Translations under genes and position numbers: made by a program
NCBI GenBank assembly: GCA_946902875.1
Contig: OX336353.1
Coordinates: forward strand, 18,551,151-18,615,150
DNA: 64,000 nt
DNA from: Nematopogon swammerdamellus
Lineage: Eukaryota > Arthropoda > Insecta > Lepidoptera > Adelidae
Direction of reading: 5' to 3'
In this document: positions 10,866 through 22,717 of the stretch, in pieces
How the letters are laid out: each line of letters begins with the position of its first letter
How positions within the stretch are numbered: the stretch's first letter is position 1
Notes under the pieces: model-generated
Seen by the model: only the letters and a program-made list of their open reading frames with translations
Told to the model about the DNA's origin: nothing
The model's database searches: none

Positions 10866-11719
10866 CCACACTGCGCCCACATCGGCACTTGTCCCCTAAC
10901 ATTGAAAACAAACAAACTTGAGGAGGATGCCCCATCATCGAGACATTAGCGCCAGGGGCGCGGTGGCGGCGCCCGCGCATATAACCGGATAACTATCCAA
11001 AAGAACTTAACTCACTTTATGATGTTATAGAAATATCACCTTTAATGCAACACGAATAGATATCACATTGAATTGACGCAAATGAAAGAAATTTCTAATT
11101 ATAAAACATTGTAAGTGTGTGAAAAAACTTCACTGAAAAATTGTAACTAAATCTTCTTACAATAAAGAAAAAAATCATTCGAATTTCGAATTGTAAATGC
11201 AATTACTTTATACTCTATTCTAATAGTTCTCAACCCTTAACGGCGTAGCACCAGTTTTATAACAAACTAAATTCAACCTTATTGTCCCATTTCAAAGATG
11301 TGATTCCATCGATCTGTTGAGTTCAGATACGGAGTAGAGCGTGCGTGAGTAATAATAATGACAGCAATAAATCATACGGATCGTTAGGCACGCTCCCGGA
11401 TCCCCTAGCGGAGTGGCGCTGGTTCGATTCCTGACGAAATGGCATCATCTGTCAATATGGACGTTCATATCTCGCTGACTACATGACTTGCCTAATGCAC
11501 ATGTTGTGTTTTCCCATTGTCTGATATTCATGTGTGCTTGTGTCGTATTTCATGTAAGTTTATATCAGTTTGATCATAGGATTGTGTATGAATATAATAT
11601 ATTGGTGAGAGATTACTTAGTTCATGAAATGTGCATAAGACCGGTGCTTACGAGCTTGTGAAGAGGAAGCATATTTGTACACTTAGGATTCGATTAATAA
11701 TAAAAATTATACTGTTTAC
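10866..11719. other. Mostly unassigned; one Pol III B-box-like site
   Basis: Near 11430 GGTTCGATTCC matches a B-box, preceded by CCCCTAGCGGAGTGGCG, but no tRNA fold or convincing A-box spacing. A short GC-rich patch at 10955-10980. Confidence 0.4.
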
Positions 11720-12055
11720 TGTGTGGGGTCGGTATTTTTTTTTTATTAATAAGAATAGTCCTACTGCATGTCTCCTCGTGCATGTCGTAAAAGGCGACTA
11801 ATAGGGATAAGGACAAGATGCCGTGCATAAGGGCGACAGGATAGCCACCTCTCACCTTGGCGCTGTCTTTCAAACGAGTCATGCAGCAGGTGGGCCTTCG
11901 TGCTTTACTTGCTGCCTGATAGTTATCTTGTCCGAATACTTTGCTAAACGTGGTGGTCGGTGTTGTGCTGTAATTTACCAGAGTACTTGCAGCACAACAC
12001 CGATTACTCTGCTTACCCCGATTTTCGGGATACGGCGTGTGGTGTGTATTCTATT
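11720..12055 (+). mobile_element. Short interspersed element, family C
   Basis: Head TGTGGGGTCGGTA with GCATGTCGTAAAAGGCGACT, body AAGGACAAGATGCCGTGC, GAATACTTTGCTAAACGTGG and CAACACCGATTACTCTGCTT, ending GGGATACGGCGTG. Same layout at 32957 and, antisense, at 44110. Confidence 0.7.
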
Positions 12056-12059
12056 AGTG

Positions 12060-12515
12060 CAATTTTAGATGTAACGCATGTCGTAAAAAACGACTACGGG
12101 ACGGGATAAGGACGAGATGCCGTGGTAAGGGGCGAGAGGATATAGCCACCTCGGCACGGTTCTTTAACCGAGTCAGGTCAGTCTTTGTGCCTTTTTTATT
12201 TTTTATAGTAAGCGCGGCATGTAGCGCCGAGCCACCCATAAGGTGTCTAGCGACGACCATGGACATTCGGTCGCATGCGGGGCTGCGAATGCCATGCCGG
12301 CCTGGCAGGTGCCCATTCACGCCTCTCTTGAAGGACTCGAGCCTATAATTGGGGGGAAATATGTGGCCTTACTTGCTGTTTGAGAATTATCTTGTCCTAA
12401 TACTTTGCTAAACGCGGTGGTCGGTGTTGGGCTGTGGTGTGGTTATTGCAGTACATCAACGATTACTCTGCTTACCCCGATGGTCGGGATACAGCGTGTG
12501 ATATGTATGTGTGTA
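12060..12515 (+). mobile_element. Family C element split by a LINE fragment
   Basis: The left part (12070-12190, ATGTCGTAAAAAACGACTAC) and right part (12366-12515, CTTACTTGCTGTTTGAGAAT onward) are one family C copy interrupted by antisense LINE L. Confidence 0.65.
12195..12365 (-). mobile_element. LINE family L 3' fragment inserted in a family C element
   Basis: GTAGCGCCGAGCCACCCATA, CATTCACGCCTCTCTTGAAG and GGGGGGAAATATGTGG are the antisense family L tail. Confidence 0.7.
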
Positions 12516-12712
12516 CATATATGTCGTTTACGCGAACGCAGCTCGATCTTCAGCCTCGTTCTTAGTTATTTACTTTCTTCAAAAAATCTACGTGTCGTTC
12601 GCGCGAACGAAGCTCGGCCTTCGACTTCGCCTAGCTTAATTTCTTCGAGAAAGTATGTGGTTTACGTGAACGCAGCTCGGCCTTATGTACCAAATCGGAA
12701 ATTAATTAACTG
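12516..12712 (-). repeat. Dispersed minisatellite monomers (GAAGGCCGAGCTGCGTT type)
   Basis: Three diverged units with ACGCAGCTCG and TACTTTCTTC-like segments, in the opposite orientation to the 68-bp array at 36977-37555. Single monomers also at 13165-13215 and 26488. Confidence 0.6.
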
Positions 12713-12714
12713 AA

Positions 12715-13160
12715 CACCTTACCGACAGAACTGGTAACCGAAATTAAACAGGGGGTGGTGAAAGTCGGTCTAAAATAAGTATTTTAACCGAATCCCGACA
12801 TTAACAAAAACAAAAGTACAAACGTACTCATTAACGTCATTATTTAGATAACACTACCAAAAATTATGTCTCAAACAAAAACTCTCCCCCAAAAGGAAGC
12901 GAATTACTTCTAGTTAATTATCTAAAACGTAGTGTCAGTTTATCCATAAATACCACGGTTCTGGGAAGGAATTTTCAAAAAAATGTTAATGTGCGTTACA
13001 CAAATCATTAAGTCAATCGCACACTGTGTAGTTACGGAAATCCCGTAATTCCCGGATTCTTTTTGGTTACATTTAGGTATAAGTTTAGAATAATTTGCCA
13101 ATTGTCTAGCTGGCGTTATTCAAGAATATTTTTTTCCTGCAGACCGATGCTTATACATAC
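12715..13160. other. Nothing recognised
   Basis: AT-rich sequence with no coding or repeat signal that I can name. Confidence 0.4.
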
Positions 13161-13229
13161 AGTTAGTCCGTAGGCGCAAGGCTGAAGGCCGAGCTGCGTT
13201 CGCGTAAACGACATGTAGCTTTCTAGTCT

Positions 13230-13680
13230 TGTCCTAGTTTGACGCCTCCGTCTGTTTATCCGTCTGTGTGTCTGTCTGTGGCATCGTAGCTACGAAATGG
13301 GTGGACCGATTTGGATACGGTTTTTTTTAAATTAGAAAGCTGGTTTAACCGGAATGGTTCTTAGTTGTGTTAGTAATCAATTAATAAAGTAATTATGGAG
13401 AAATAAACAAATTACGTATCTCGGATGGGCCGATTTGGATTCGATTTTTTTAAAAGCTTGAAATAAAAGTTTAATTACAATTTATTAATAAAATAAATAT
13501 TTATTAAAAACAATCTTGACCTTTAAAATGTCAAAAATTATTTCCGATTGATCACTTAAAGGAGTCGGGGGACCGCTGAGTAAATAAAGTATAAAAATTT
13601 AGAGCTACGCTGGTATTCACTAAGCAGTCCCCCGACTCCTTTAAGTAAGTAAAAGGAAATATTTTTAATTTTACTTTTTA
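13230..13680 (+). mobile_element. Foldback element (family FB)
   Basis: GGCATCGTAGCTACGAAATG, the A/T-rich arm and the central palindrome (AAAGGAGTCGGGGGACCGCT facing GCAGTCCCCCGACTCCTTT). The right arm is cut after about 50 bp. Confidence 0.7.
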
Positions 13681-14071
13681 TTCGGTTTTTATTTAAACAA
13701 GTGTTCCCTAAATTTATATGATTACTTTGGCCAGATAACCAGCACTGCAATGGTAGCTTATTCATTATCAAACGAACCAAATAAGTAGGTATCCAATTCA
13801 GTCACGATCGATTTTGTCTGTCAATTCCATATCACCGTCCGGTTTCTGTCGTGTTTCCGTCCGTACGGACGAATACCGAACAGTGTAAAAGGCACTTATT
13901 CCTTTGTAGCAAGGGAACACTTACGTTGACAGCTTGAACGATCTAACACGGCCGGTGTGCCAGACGTCGTAACTTAGCTATGTTTGTCAAAATACCGCGA
14001 ACGTTTAGCCGACACGCGGTGACTTCTGTGGTGTGCAAGCTTCCTATAGGGCCGATTGCTCCAACGAAGAC

Positions 14072-14537
14072 TTAAGAGCAGACATAGTTGGTCACGTGAT
14101 AACATGTTAGGTATTTGGCTGTCTCTGTTCGCCATGCGCATTCCCCACCAACGTAACAAGGACAGCGGCACGCTCTCAGCTAATATACCTACAGATTACG
14201 TCAAAATTGTCATTCGGGGCTTATGTTTTCCCGACCCCTATACTTTATCCGATTTCTAAAATTCTTTTTTTGTTGTAATAAGGACAGTCCAATCTATGTA
14301 TTAATTTGTTTTTCATATTTTTTTTATATGCAAAGTAATGATTCAATAAAGCTTAATAAACTTCGTGTCATCAACAAATTAAAAATAAAATTTTTGCGCG
14401 TACAAAAAACTTTAAATGTTTACTGTGGCGTCGTATATGTCATCTAAACAAAGGTTTAGGACTGGGAAACATAAGCCCCGAAAGGAGATTTTTTGTGGGG
14501 AAAAACAGTCACGTGACTAAACTCTGTCTGCTCTTAA
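14072..14537. mobile_element. Inverted-repeat element, inner pair
   Basis: TTAAGAGCAGACATAGTTGG then TCACGTGAT (14072-14100) is inverted at 14508-14537 (GTCACGTGACTAAACTC then TGTCTGCTCTTAA). Inside, GGGGCTTATGTTTTCCCGAC (14217) is inverted at 14457-14483. It overlaps the outer pair ending at 14913. Confidence 0.6.
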
Positions 14538-14913
14538 CAAGTACATATTATGTAAGTATAACCAGTCTACTTATAATCATATTAAGACGAGACGAAATGG
14601 CTATTTTTGGGAAGGGCACATGTCCACAAAACCAAATTATTTTATCGACGAAAAAAACCTTCTGTTGAAAAAAAGTGTATTGCTGGTATACAAAATTGAA
14701 TGCAGAATTATAGAACTATAATATTTGTATTTCGACCGAAAAAAATAGTTTTTTTTTGTGTCATGAAGTTAATTATTCAGTCAACACTTTAGATATTAAA
14801 AAAATAAAACATAACAAATATAGATTGGACTGTTCTCAATTTAAGAAAAATATATATATATAAATCGGATAAGGTTTAGGGGCGTAAAAAACATAAACCC
14901 CGAAAGACAATTT
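14216..14913. mobile_element. Inverted-repeat element, outer pair (arms about 90 bp)
   Basis: Left arm 14216-14305 (CCCTATACTTTATCCGATTT; GGACAGTCCAATCTATG) is inverted at 14810-14913 (ATAGATTGGACTGTTC; AAATCGGATAAGGTTTAGGG). No coding capacity. Shares one arm region with the 14072-14537 pair. Confidence 0.6.
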
Positions 14914-14929
14914 TGTATGGAGAAAGTTA

Positions 14930-15420
14930 ACTTCCGCCTCGTCTTAAGGACACGATAAATTAAGTCATTTGCACCAATGGTGAAATACTGTCATTAGAGT
15001 CCTAAGCCGTAGCCGTAGTCTAGTCTGGGTCTTCGGCCATTCAACGTTCTGACAGGCACTTAAGAAATGTCAAATTGACATCTGCCATGCAGAGCGAATT
15101 AATGGCGTCAGCTGTTTGTCAGTTGTTATTGTTATACAATGTAGTGCCATCTCTGTCTTCTTAAAAGCAAGAAGAGACACTTCGATAGAGAAGACTTACC
15201 GAGTTACGGATTTAAGCTGTCGTTAGTTAACGGGCCTTTAGAGATATATAAGTCTGTTTTGGCGCAATCGGGCCTTAGTCGGTGCGATAGTGAAGCTAAA
15301 GGGAGCTTGCATCGGGCAAGAAGGGTGGAAGGAAGTTGGCTACTGCAAGCTATTTTTCAAATTTTAGAAACAGCAACAGCAGTTATAACCATAGACTGGT
15401 AAAACTAGTATGAAAAAATA
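14930..15420. other. Nothing recognised
   Basis: No frame or repeat identified; a short self-complementary piece (TCTTCTTAAAAGCAAGAAGA) near 15157. Confidence 0.4.
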
Positions 15421-15424
15421 GTTT

Positions 15425-15535
15425 TTATGCACTTCTCCTACACCGCAAAGATTAGTTAGAATAGAAAGCTTGACGGCATTAACCTCGCCTATTGTAGTTA
15501 ATTTTTATAAATAAAATTGGTTTTAAATAAAGAGT
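15425..15535 (+). mobile_element. LINE or SINE 3'-end fragment
   Basis: GTTAGAATAGAAAGCTTGAC, GGCATTAACCTCGCCTATTG and AATAAAGAGTATATAAAG parallel the fragment at 47817-47935. Probably a non-LTR 3' UTR. Confidence 0.5.
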
Positions 15536-15651
15536 ATATAAAGTAAATACAACCATACACTAATACACTAAAACTAATCTAAAATTAATATTCAGAAAAC
15601 CTACAAAAAAAAAAAGAAACAAATTAAGAGTATTGAATTAAAGATTATACG

Positions 15652-15835
15652 TACATCACCTACAGCCCATAACATTTTGGTGAACTAGGTGCCATGTCAG
15701 TGCCTTTGGTCGTGCCGACAGGACGGGAAACACAACTATTTACATAGCCGTTTTGACCGACCTTTCATTCAGTATGCAACCCGGGCCAGTTAAACTCTAA
15801 CACCTTACGTAAGGTAAGAAAGGATGGTACCTACA
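15652..15835 (-). mobile_element. SINE family B fragment, truncated at both ends
   Basis: ACATCACCTACAGCCCATAA through CAACCCGGGCCAGTTAAACT. Confidence 0.65.
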
Positions 15836-15839
15836 GTGG

Positions 15840-17190
15840 ATTTTTTTAATGCCATAGAATATTAATATTTAGGGAAATATAATTTTATTTATTTTTATTT
15901 AATATAATTTATTATTTCATATAAATGATCAACAAATGGCGGACTTATTTCCTAAGGCATTCTTTGCCGTTCAACCACCCTATTACAACATTTACATGGC
16001 TATTTAGAGAAAAAACACTTAACTAATAACAACATGTTATAAATTAATGAAAAAAAAACCAACAAATACAACTTGGACGCCTAAATTAATGTAAAATCAA
16101 TATTTAATGCTAAAACCTAGTAAGGTAAGAAATGAAGGGATGTAGGTCCCTTGATTATTTTTTTTTAATTTCATGGCATATTGAGGAAATTTTATAAAAT
16201 CAATATTTAATGCTAAAACTCCGTCGACGTTCTAGTCCAAAAGGAAAAGACAAACAACGAATTAGACCGAACTCCAAAGATGCATTCGAACACGCCAGCG
16301 GAAGCCATCCACATCCGTGCACGTGTCAAAAACGTCATAGACAAAACCAAAAACAAAAAACAAACAGAATGACGTGCCGGATAATTGATATGAACGTGAC
16401 AGTCCATTTCGTCGGCTGTCATCTGACAGAACGCAAAAATAAATCGGGAGAGGGTTGAGTTAAACCAGAGATCAGAAAAATAATGCTAGATGCGCCACAC
16501 AGGGCGCTCTGTATAAAGTAAAAATCGGCGCACCGAGAGGATTCCGCACCACCACATAATATATTTTTGTGTTATGTATTTACCAAAACAATTTTGTGTT
16601 TTCTTTTATTCAGTTCGGCATCCTTGGCGCGAGTCGAACTCATATTTGCCCTGTTTTTATTATTTGTTATTTTACTTTATAGTTTGAATTATTACCGTTT
16701 TTACGATAGAGCAAAAACAAACAAAAAAAAAACATTGAAAAAAATTTGTTGTCTGTAAAGGCGGTTTACGGACGATAGTTTTACGTAATGACGTGGAATA
16801 ATCGTAGTACATAGAGCAAAGATCAGTAATAATTCTATTTCCAGTAGAAAGATTAATCATCTTGTGACTGGCCATCAATAAACTTCTGTTGTCTGATCTT
16901 GACAGTTTTACTTCTTTACGACGTTTCCATGGTAACTTTGACTATACCGATTGTGCCTCTCTATCGCTTGTTACGCGCTCTCGCTTGCACACACAGGCTC
17001 AGATGGAACGTGACACTTTTTTGCGCGTGCAGCCGGTGTTCATCAATTTATAAGACGTGACGTCATCACGTCAAAAAACCACGTTTCTTGTATGCTATCT
17101 TGTATCTACTTGTGTGTACCAGAATTTTTTACTCTTTGTTTTGTGTGTGTGTGTTAGGATATACAGCCATAATAACACAATACTCGTATT
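15840..17190. other. AT-rich, mostly unassigned
   Basis: ATCAATATTTAATGCTAAAA occurs twice (16090s and 16198), a small local duplication. Overlapping open frames at 16210-16458 are low-complexity and antisense to each other. Confidence 0.4.
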
Positions 17191-17282
17191 TTTTTTTATT
17201 TCAACTCGCTACCTATTACGGTTCAAAACATACACCCCGTTAAAAGTAGGACAAACAACGTAGGCTTAGTAATACCCTAAAA
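17190..17282 (-). mobile_element. Family R fragment
   Basis: CTACCTATTACGGTTCAAAA and ACGTAGGCTTAGTAATACCC match family R in antisense. Confidence 0.55.
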
Positions 17283-17332
17283 ATAAAAAATAAATAAAAG
17301 TATTTTAAACAAAATAGAAATACATTAAATAT

Positions 17333-17610
17333 ACACGATGTTGCAACCCCAACCGTAAAACCCGAAAGGGGGTGATTCTGTACGGGAAATAGAACAACTT
17401 TTGTTCTACGACTTTTTAATTTGAAGAAAAAAAATTTTTTTTCTCCTTACATTTTGAAAATGGGTACCTACCTATTTAAAATTTGTATGGAAAAATTTTT
17501 TTTTTGGTTTGTTAAATTTTTTTTTGTCACAAAAGTTGTCTAGTTTCACATATAGAATAACCCCCTTATGTCAGTTAAAAATATTCCGGGGGCAACTGCA
17601 ACACTGTGTC
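17333..17610 (+). mobile_element. MITE (family M), complete
   Basis: Left end ACACGATGTTGCAACCCCAA; right end GGGGGCAACTGCAACACTGT, inverted with respect to the left over about 20 bp. The interior has the A/T palindrome GAAGAAAAAAAA facing TTTTTTTTC. No ORF. Confidence 0.7.
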
Positions 17611-17614
17611 TAAC

Positions 17615-19475
17615 AAACATTACCTATATTTCTAATAAAATAAAATAAATAGGTATAAAATCTGAAATACGAGTGTTTTTGTTGCTTGTGTTTTTTTTTG
17701 CGTGCACTTTCTTAAAATTTCAATACCTATTTACAAGTGCACTACCCATATCTTGTGGTCATACCTATATTAGCAGCAGTGGTCGCTTGTTAACAACAGC
17801 CAATGAGAACGCGGAAATATTGTTTTTTTGTCGCAGCCGAACTGGATGGCTGTGCTTAGGGGTCAGAGTCGCAGGCTCAGCCAATTTTACTCCCGTAGAA
17901 GTGCGGTCCGGCTTGGAGGCGGACTAAAGTCGCTGGCGGAAGGCTATTAACCCACGATTCGAAGATCCGTGGATTGAAGGAGTAGGGAAATATATTCCCC
18001 GGCACGGCCGGCACACCTTTGCAGTGAGATGCAAGAACGATGTCGAAATCGTCTCCCATAAGGTCCGTTTTGGTCATTAAGGCGACAGGCGCTTCACCAT
18101 AATATCACGTCTAACCATAATGTGTCTGACCTGTGGTTAAAATGATGCATTATAGAGATTTGGTTTCATAGTTTGTGTCACTTGAGCTCATGTTTGTGTA
18201 TGGTGAAAATGGTAGGTTTCCAGAGTATAGAAATTGTGAAGATTAAAGAGAATGCTTAGCCATTATGTTATTAGTATTAGCTTATGCCTGTGGCTTCGCT
18301 CACGTTTCCACCGTGTCAGTTTCCATTGAAAAAAAATAAAAAAAATTTTAGTCAAGTGAAAAAGTAGTATATCATGAGAAATTTCAGGTCAAGAAATAAT
18401 CCCAATGTCGCATTTTTTTAGTAAAGCTAGTTTACAGAATGACAGAGAACAGTGAAAACAAACAGTATAATCTATAAAGTGGTTCTTGAGTTATAAGGAT
18501 ATTCATATATTGACAACGTTACATGGCCATAAAAATCTGTTTTATTTATTAGATTATTTTATCTATTTATTATTTATTTACAATAATTTTACATGCACAC
18601 CTAGTATTAGATTGTATTGTATTGTTTATTGATCATTCTTATGGCAGTAAGACTGCACTCGAAATTGCCACAATGTATTCTATCCGGTTCGATTACATCC
18701 ACGAAGAAAAACCGGCAAGAAACTTCGCAGGTTATTTTTTTTTCATACATATTATCACAAGTATTTTAGTGACTATCCACATAATAACATCGCCTACAGT
18801 CTATCGGAAATACAGTTTGAGAGCAAGATTAACAATGATTTTCCCAAAGAGATTAACGGTGGGTTTAATGTCTTTGAATTTTCCTGACAGTTCTGACTAA
18901 AAGGACTTTTTAATTAAGTGTATCAGGTGTAAAGAGCCCTTGACAAACTTTAATACGTAATTTGTATCAACTTAATTATGTTTGTACATAAAATAAAATA
19001 TAATCAATGAAATAATGATACATTAGATTGATCGTAATGGTTATTTCCCCAAAACATCTTCACCTACGGGCGCCACTCTTTACATAGGTACAAGTTAATT
19101 ACTTAAATTAATAATGTTGATCGTTGCAACTTGTAGTCTATGCTTGTAGGCAATTTCATTTTGCGACGTCAATCCAACGTCAAGCTTCTTTTTAAGTTTA
19201 TTTCAGAAACATAATAAAACTGTATCATAAACGAATAAAGATGTTGTTTTTGCGTTTCTCGCGATTACGAGAAGAATTAGGTACAGCAGACGAGAAAAAT
19301 TTGAATAGACGACGCTGTGTGGTTGATAATAACTTTTGACTATCCGAAAAAGGCACAAATCTAACAAAAAAAAAAAGATCGCTTTGGGGTATTCCTTTCA
19401 ATAAAATATATATTCTTTCCTTTTGAGTTAAATATTTATTTTAACGTTTTTACTTTAAAGCAAGAGCAAAAATCT
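17615..19475. other. Unassigned intergenic sequence
   Basis: A small SINE family B terminus at 18303-18335 (ACCGTGTCAGTTTCCATTG). The GC-richer part at 17835-18090 may be an old repeat but is not recognised. Otherwise AT-rich. Confidence 0.4.
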
Positions 19476-19477
19476 GT

Positions 19478-19525
19478 ACACATTCTTTTCTGTCCGACTC
19501 ATGAGTGGGACAGAAAAGAATGTGT
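19478..19525. repeat. Near-perfect 48-bp palindrome
   Basis: ACACATTCTTTTCTGTCC (19478) faces GGACAGAAAAGAATGTGT (ends 19525) across a centre that is itself palindromic (ACTCATGAGT). 23 of 24 pairs match. Confidence 0.9.
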
Positions 19526-19621
19526 CAATATTTGCAGATAATTTAAAATTAACAAATTAATACTAATTAAAACAAAATTTTCTTGACTATAAAAATTTAT
19601 CTACCTAAAAATAAAAATAAT

Positions 19622-19840
19622 GATCCATGGTCCCTATGACTGCAGCGGCGTTCCCCTCTTGATTGCCAGGCTGATCTGCTGATTGAAATGCGCCCGGGCA
19701 CGGCGATCCCCAGACGCGTCAATTAGTAGTTTTCCTATTTTCTTGGAAAAACTAATCCATGCCCCAAGCATGCTTTTCTGTAAACACTCTTGGGGATCCA
19801 TGCCCCAAGAGTCTCTACAGCAAAGCCCACAAACTCATAG
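19622..19840 (-). mobile_element. LINE fragment, RT C-terminus
   Basis: The antisense strand reads LLIDASGDRRARAHFNQQIS then LAIKRG, and after a one-base frame slip NAAAVIGTM. Same non-LTR C-terminal signature as 241-345 and 32690-32890. Upstream reads SMLGAWISFSKKIG. Confidence 0.7.
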
Positions 19841-20640
19841 TTGTCCTTGAGTTGAAATATTTTTATATAAAGCAACAAAGCCTACCCAACAAACAAATTG
19901 GTGCTAACGACAGCTTGTTTTAAATCTTAAAGTGGTATATAAGATTAATATAACGCGTCACTACTGTAGAGCTCTTGTCCCACCCTTATATCACTTACTA
20001 ACGCTATTGTAAAGTCACTAAAGAAACTTAACCTGTATAAGAATGGACCTCTATTAAACAGCTCTTATAAAGCCTGTCTTAACACCATAATGTTAGTTGG
20101 GTACCTATTTAATAAATAAAACGGCGAAACCGTTAAATTTCCCAAACACTTATGAACACAAGTGACAAGATGTAAAGGGAATTTTAGAGAATTCAGGAAC
20201 GGCGTCGGTCGACTGCCCGTCGTTCCCACAAATGATAGACACTTCGTTAATGACGCCAAGCGAAACTTCCAAGAAGTGATTACCGAGAAGGCCACGGCTA
20301 AGTTTAGCTCTAATGCCGCATTTATTTCCAAACAAATTATAAAACTCATAAACTGGTGACGCCATTGGGAGTGAGAATTTTTATGACAGCACTGAAATAG
20401 AAGGGTTGTTCTGAATGAGTTCAAAAAAATAGAACAGGCTTTGAAATGTTCGTGTAAAATGAAGGCACAATATAAAACATTTTTTTTTAAATATCCGACC
20501 GTGATGAGTAATTTCATTTTATTTAGTTTATTATGATTTGTATTATGTTTTTACATAGAATTAACCCGAAAGTCAATGTGTTTTTAGAAAATAATGTATT
20601 GTGCATAAATTTTTATTTGATTGTTTGTAGAGATAATTTC
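19841..20640. other. Unassigned; open on both strands
   Basis: A 150-residue antisense frame (20065-20517) and an opposing 65-residue frame overlap. Neither shows family features or splice context, so no gene is called. Confidence 0.4.
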
Positions 20641-20714
20641 GTATGCGAAGGCAAAACCCCGTGCCTCTGCCTTCTTACACGATAACATCACTGTGTACCT
20701 AATCCTTATTTTAA

Positions 20715-21170
20715 TTTCGAAACTAGTGGCATTAAACCATAAAACTAGTTTCATGGCATTCACGACACTAGTTTCATCAACAGTCTCACGCATAACACCT
20801 TAATTTCACAATGTATGCATTAATGCCGTAAAATCAAATCGGTTTCGTGTTATGTGCGATTTATTGGCGAATCTAGTGTCATGCAACTAATTTCATAGTA
20901 CTAGTGTCGCGAAAGCATTGTGGAACAACATTGTGCGTTGCAAAATAATGTTGTGATACTGATGGAGCCATGGCCACTACGATACTGTAGGTTTCACGCC
21001 AAGGTTCAAGTCCGCCTTTATATCTGATGTAAATGTTCTAATGTGGTTGTTACTGTTCTGTTACATGTTACTTGGAGCATTAAAGTATTTTATATTTATA
21101 TCTAATATAATACGGAACTGTGTTGAAACTAGTTTAGCGAAACTAATTCACCATGCGTGACACTAGTTTC
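20715..21170. repeat. Cluster of ACTAGTTTC-type motifs
   Basis: GAAACTAGTGG, AAACTAGTTTCATGGCATTC, ACACTAGTTTCATC, ACTAGTGTCGCG and GACACTAGTTTCGC recur in both orientations between 20715 and 21170. Possibly the arms of a degraded element. Confidence 0.5.
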
Positions 21171-21654
21171 GCAAGTTCATTCGGCTTTAACGTAGTAAAT
21201 TTGTATTTAAGTATGTTTTAGAAAACCAGTGCCCAGCCTACCATTTTGAATTCTATGCGCTATTCTAAAACAGAGGAAGTGGAAAACGTCCGTGATATTC
21301 TCAAAGGATTCAATATTTCACGTTGAAAGTTATTAAACGTAGTATTTGTCGGAAAATATCTATATGATCATATGTCTTCGCGAGGTCTAATTTGTTATGA
21401 CACTAGCTATAGGAAGAATTTCATTAAACGTGTCCGTCTTTGAAGTGACTATTACGTGGATTGTTTTCTTTGAAACTAACGTGTTTGTAATGTTCATTTT
21501 ATTATTTACTTTGTGTGATTTTAAAATGTTACTGATCTCTTCCCTTTTACTCTCCCCTCAATCTCCACCAATATTTCTTTTTGTAGCAGGTAATACTTCT
21601 TCACGCGCGTTATGAAAAAAATATATTAGTGAATTTTTACGATGCGCGCGTACA

Positions 21655-21812
21655 AGCATACATACATGAAAATTTACACAATGACGTTGCTCACACATAT
21701 TGTGTCAGATGACTGTCAACGTTAAAGCTCGCAAAACATGAAATCTACACGATGACGATGCTCGCACGCACGTGTCAGATTGCTGACAACGTCAAATCTC
21801 GCAAAATGTTAC
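21655..21812 (+). repeat. Two-copy tandem duplication, about 74-bp unit
   Basis: ACATGAAAATTTACACAATG and ACATGAAATCTACACGATG each lead into a GTGTCAGAT, GACAACGT-like and CTCGCAAAA segment. Confidence 0.6.
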
Positions 21813-21932
21813 GCTCCCCAATGTTTTCGGGATAATCCTGTTTTCGGGTAAATTTAAGGACTGAATTCAATTCGATTGTATTCTCCATGTTTGTTTACCC
21901 CTTTGGGAGTGTAGGTAATGTGCTACAAGAAG

Positions 21933-22085
21933 ATGTCAAAGTATCCTTCTACTTTCAACATGAGTGGTGACAATTTGAACGACAAAGGAGAGACAAACTC
22001 TTCGGAACATGAAGATCTAGTTGAAGTGGATGATCTGGAGTCGGTTCGATCTGTGCTATTCAATAAAATAACACATAGTCTGTGA
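21933..22085 (+). CDS. Hypothetical 50-residue acidic ORF, possibly a stray exon fragment
   Basis: ATG at 21933 (alternative ATG at 21960), stop TGA 22083-22085. It reads MSKYPSTFNMSGDNLNDKGE, then an acidic run ending EDLVEVDDLESVRSVLF. Composition and codon choice look more coding-like than neighbouring frames. From about 22070 it runs into the interspersed GTTCCGTA-type repeat, which supplies the stop. I do not recognise the protein. It may be the remnant of a transposase or host exon truncated by the repeat. Confidence 0.25.
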   Translation: MSKYPSTFNMSGDNLNDKGETNSSEHEDLVEVDDLESVRSVLFNKITHSL

Positions 22086-22215
22086 AAATTTCAACCGGCT
22101 ACCTATTACGGTTCTAAAGGTACAGCAGTACGACAGACGGACAGCCAGACAGACGGCGTATGCTTAGTAATAGGCTTCCGTACGTACGCACGTAATAGGG
22201 ATACGGAAACCCAAA
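22070..22215 (-). mobile_element. Family R fragment
   Basis: TCTGTGAAAATTTCAACCGG, CTACCTATTACGGTTC, a CAGACAGACGG tract and AATAGGCTTCCGTACG. Confidence 0.65.
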
Positions 22216-22292
22216 AGTGTATCCAATTGTTCGGTTTCGATAGTGGGAAAACAGTAGTCAGAATCTTAGAAAACGTGATGCTCGGTCACTGT

Positions 22293-22338
22293 AGTGTTTT
22301 TTTATGTAAACGCATGTTGGTTTACATAAAAAAACACT
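22293..22338. repeat. Perfect hairpin, 19-bp arms
   Basis: AGTGTTTTTTTATGTAAAC at 22293-22311 faces GTTTACATAAAAAAACACT at 22320-22338. It looks like two oppositely oriented LINE family M 3' tails joined head to head. Confidence 0.85.
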
Positions 22339-22690
22339 GTGGCTGTGCTGAGAGACCAACGGTACAGTCGACAGAGCCAACATCGCCTTTCCTCGCGAAA
22401 CCACGCTCAGTTAGGTGTCATTGCAGCAGATTTACGGACTGTAGCTAGGGCTGTCTAGTCCGCTAATACGACGTTTGAAGACACCCAGGTTAAAGGATTT
22501 GGGAAACACATTCGCCGGAAGACAGATCCACACCCTAGCAAAAAACGATGGGTTCTCTAAAGCCCAATGTCAACAACAAAAGGGTGCTGAGTCTCATGCT
22601 GAGATAGGACGGGTGGCATGGAATAAGGGATGCTGGTGCCACAGAGCAGCGTCTGTGGAACTAGCAACGTGGCTGGGTACGGAACCGTAA
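22320..22690 (-). mobile_element. LINE family M 3' fragment
   Basis: Antisense of a non-LTR C-terminus. It contains GACGTTTGAAGACACCCAGG, AATGTCAACAACAAAAGGGT and GCTGAGTCTCATGC; the better copy is at 41452-41772. Confidence 0.65.
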
Positions 22691-22717
22691 AAACACTGTC
22701 ACATGCACACACGTAAT

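Noticed and set aside
20065..20517. 150-residue antisense open frame
   Set aside because: No recognisable domain, an overlapping frame on the other strand, and no splice or promoter context.
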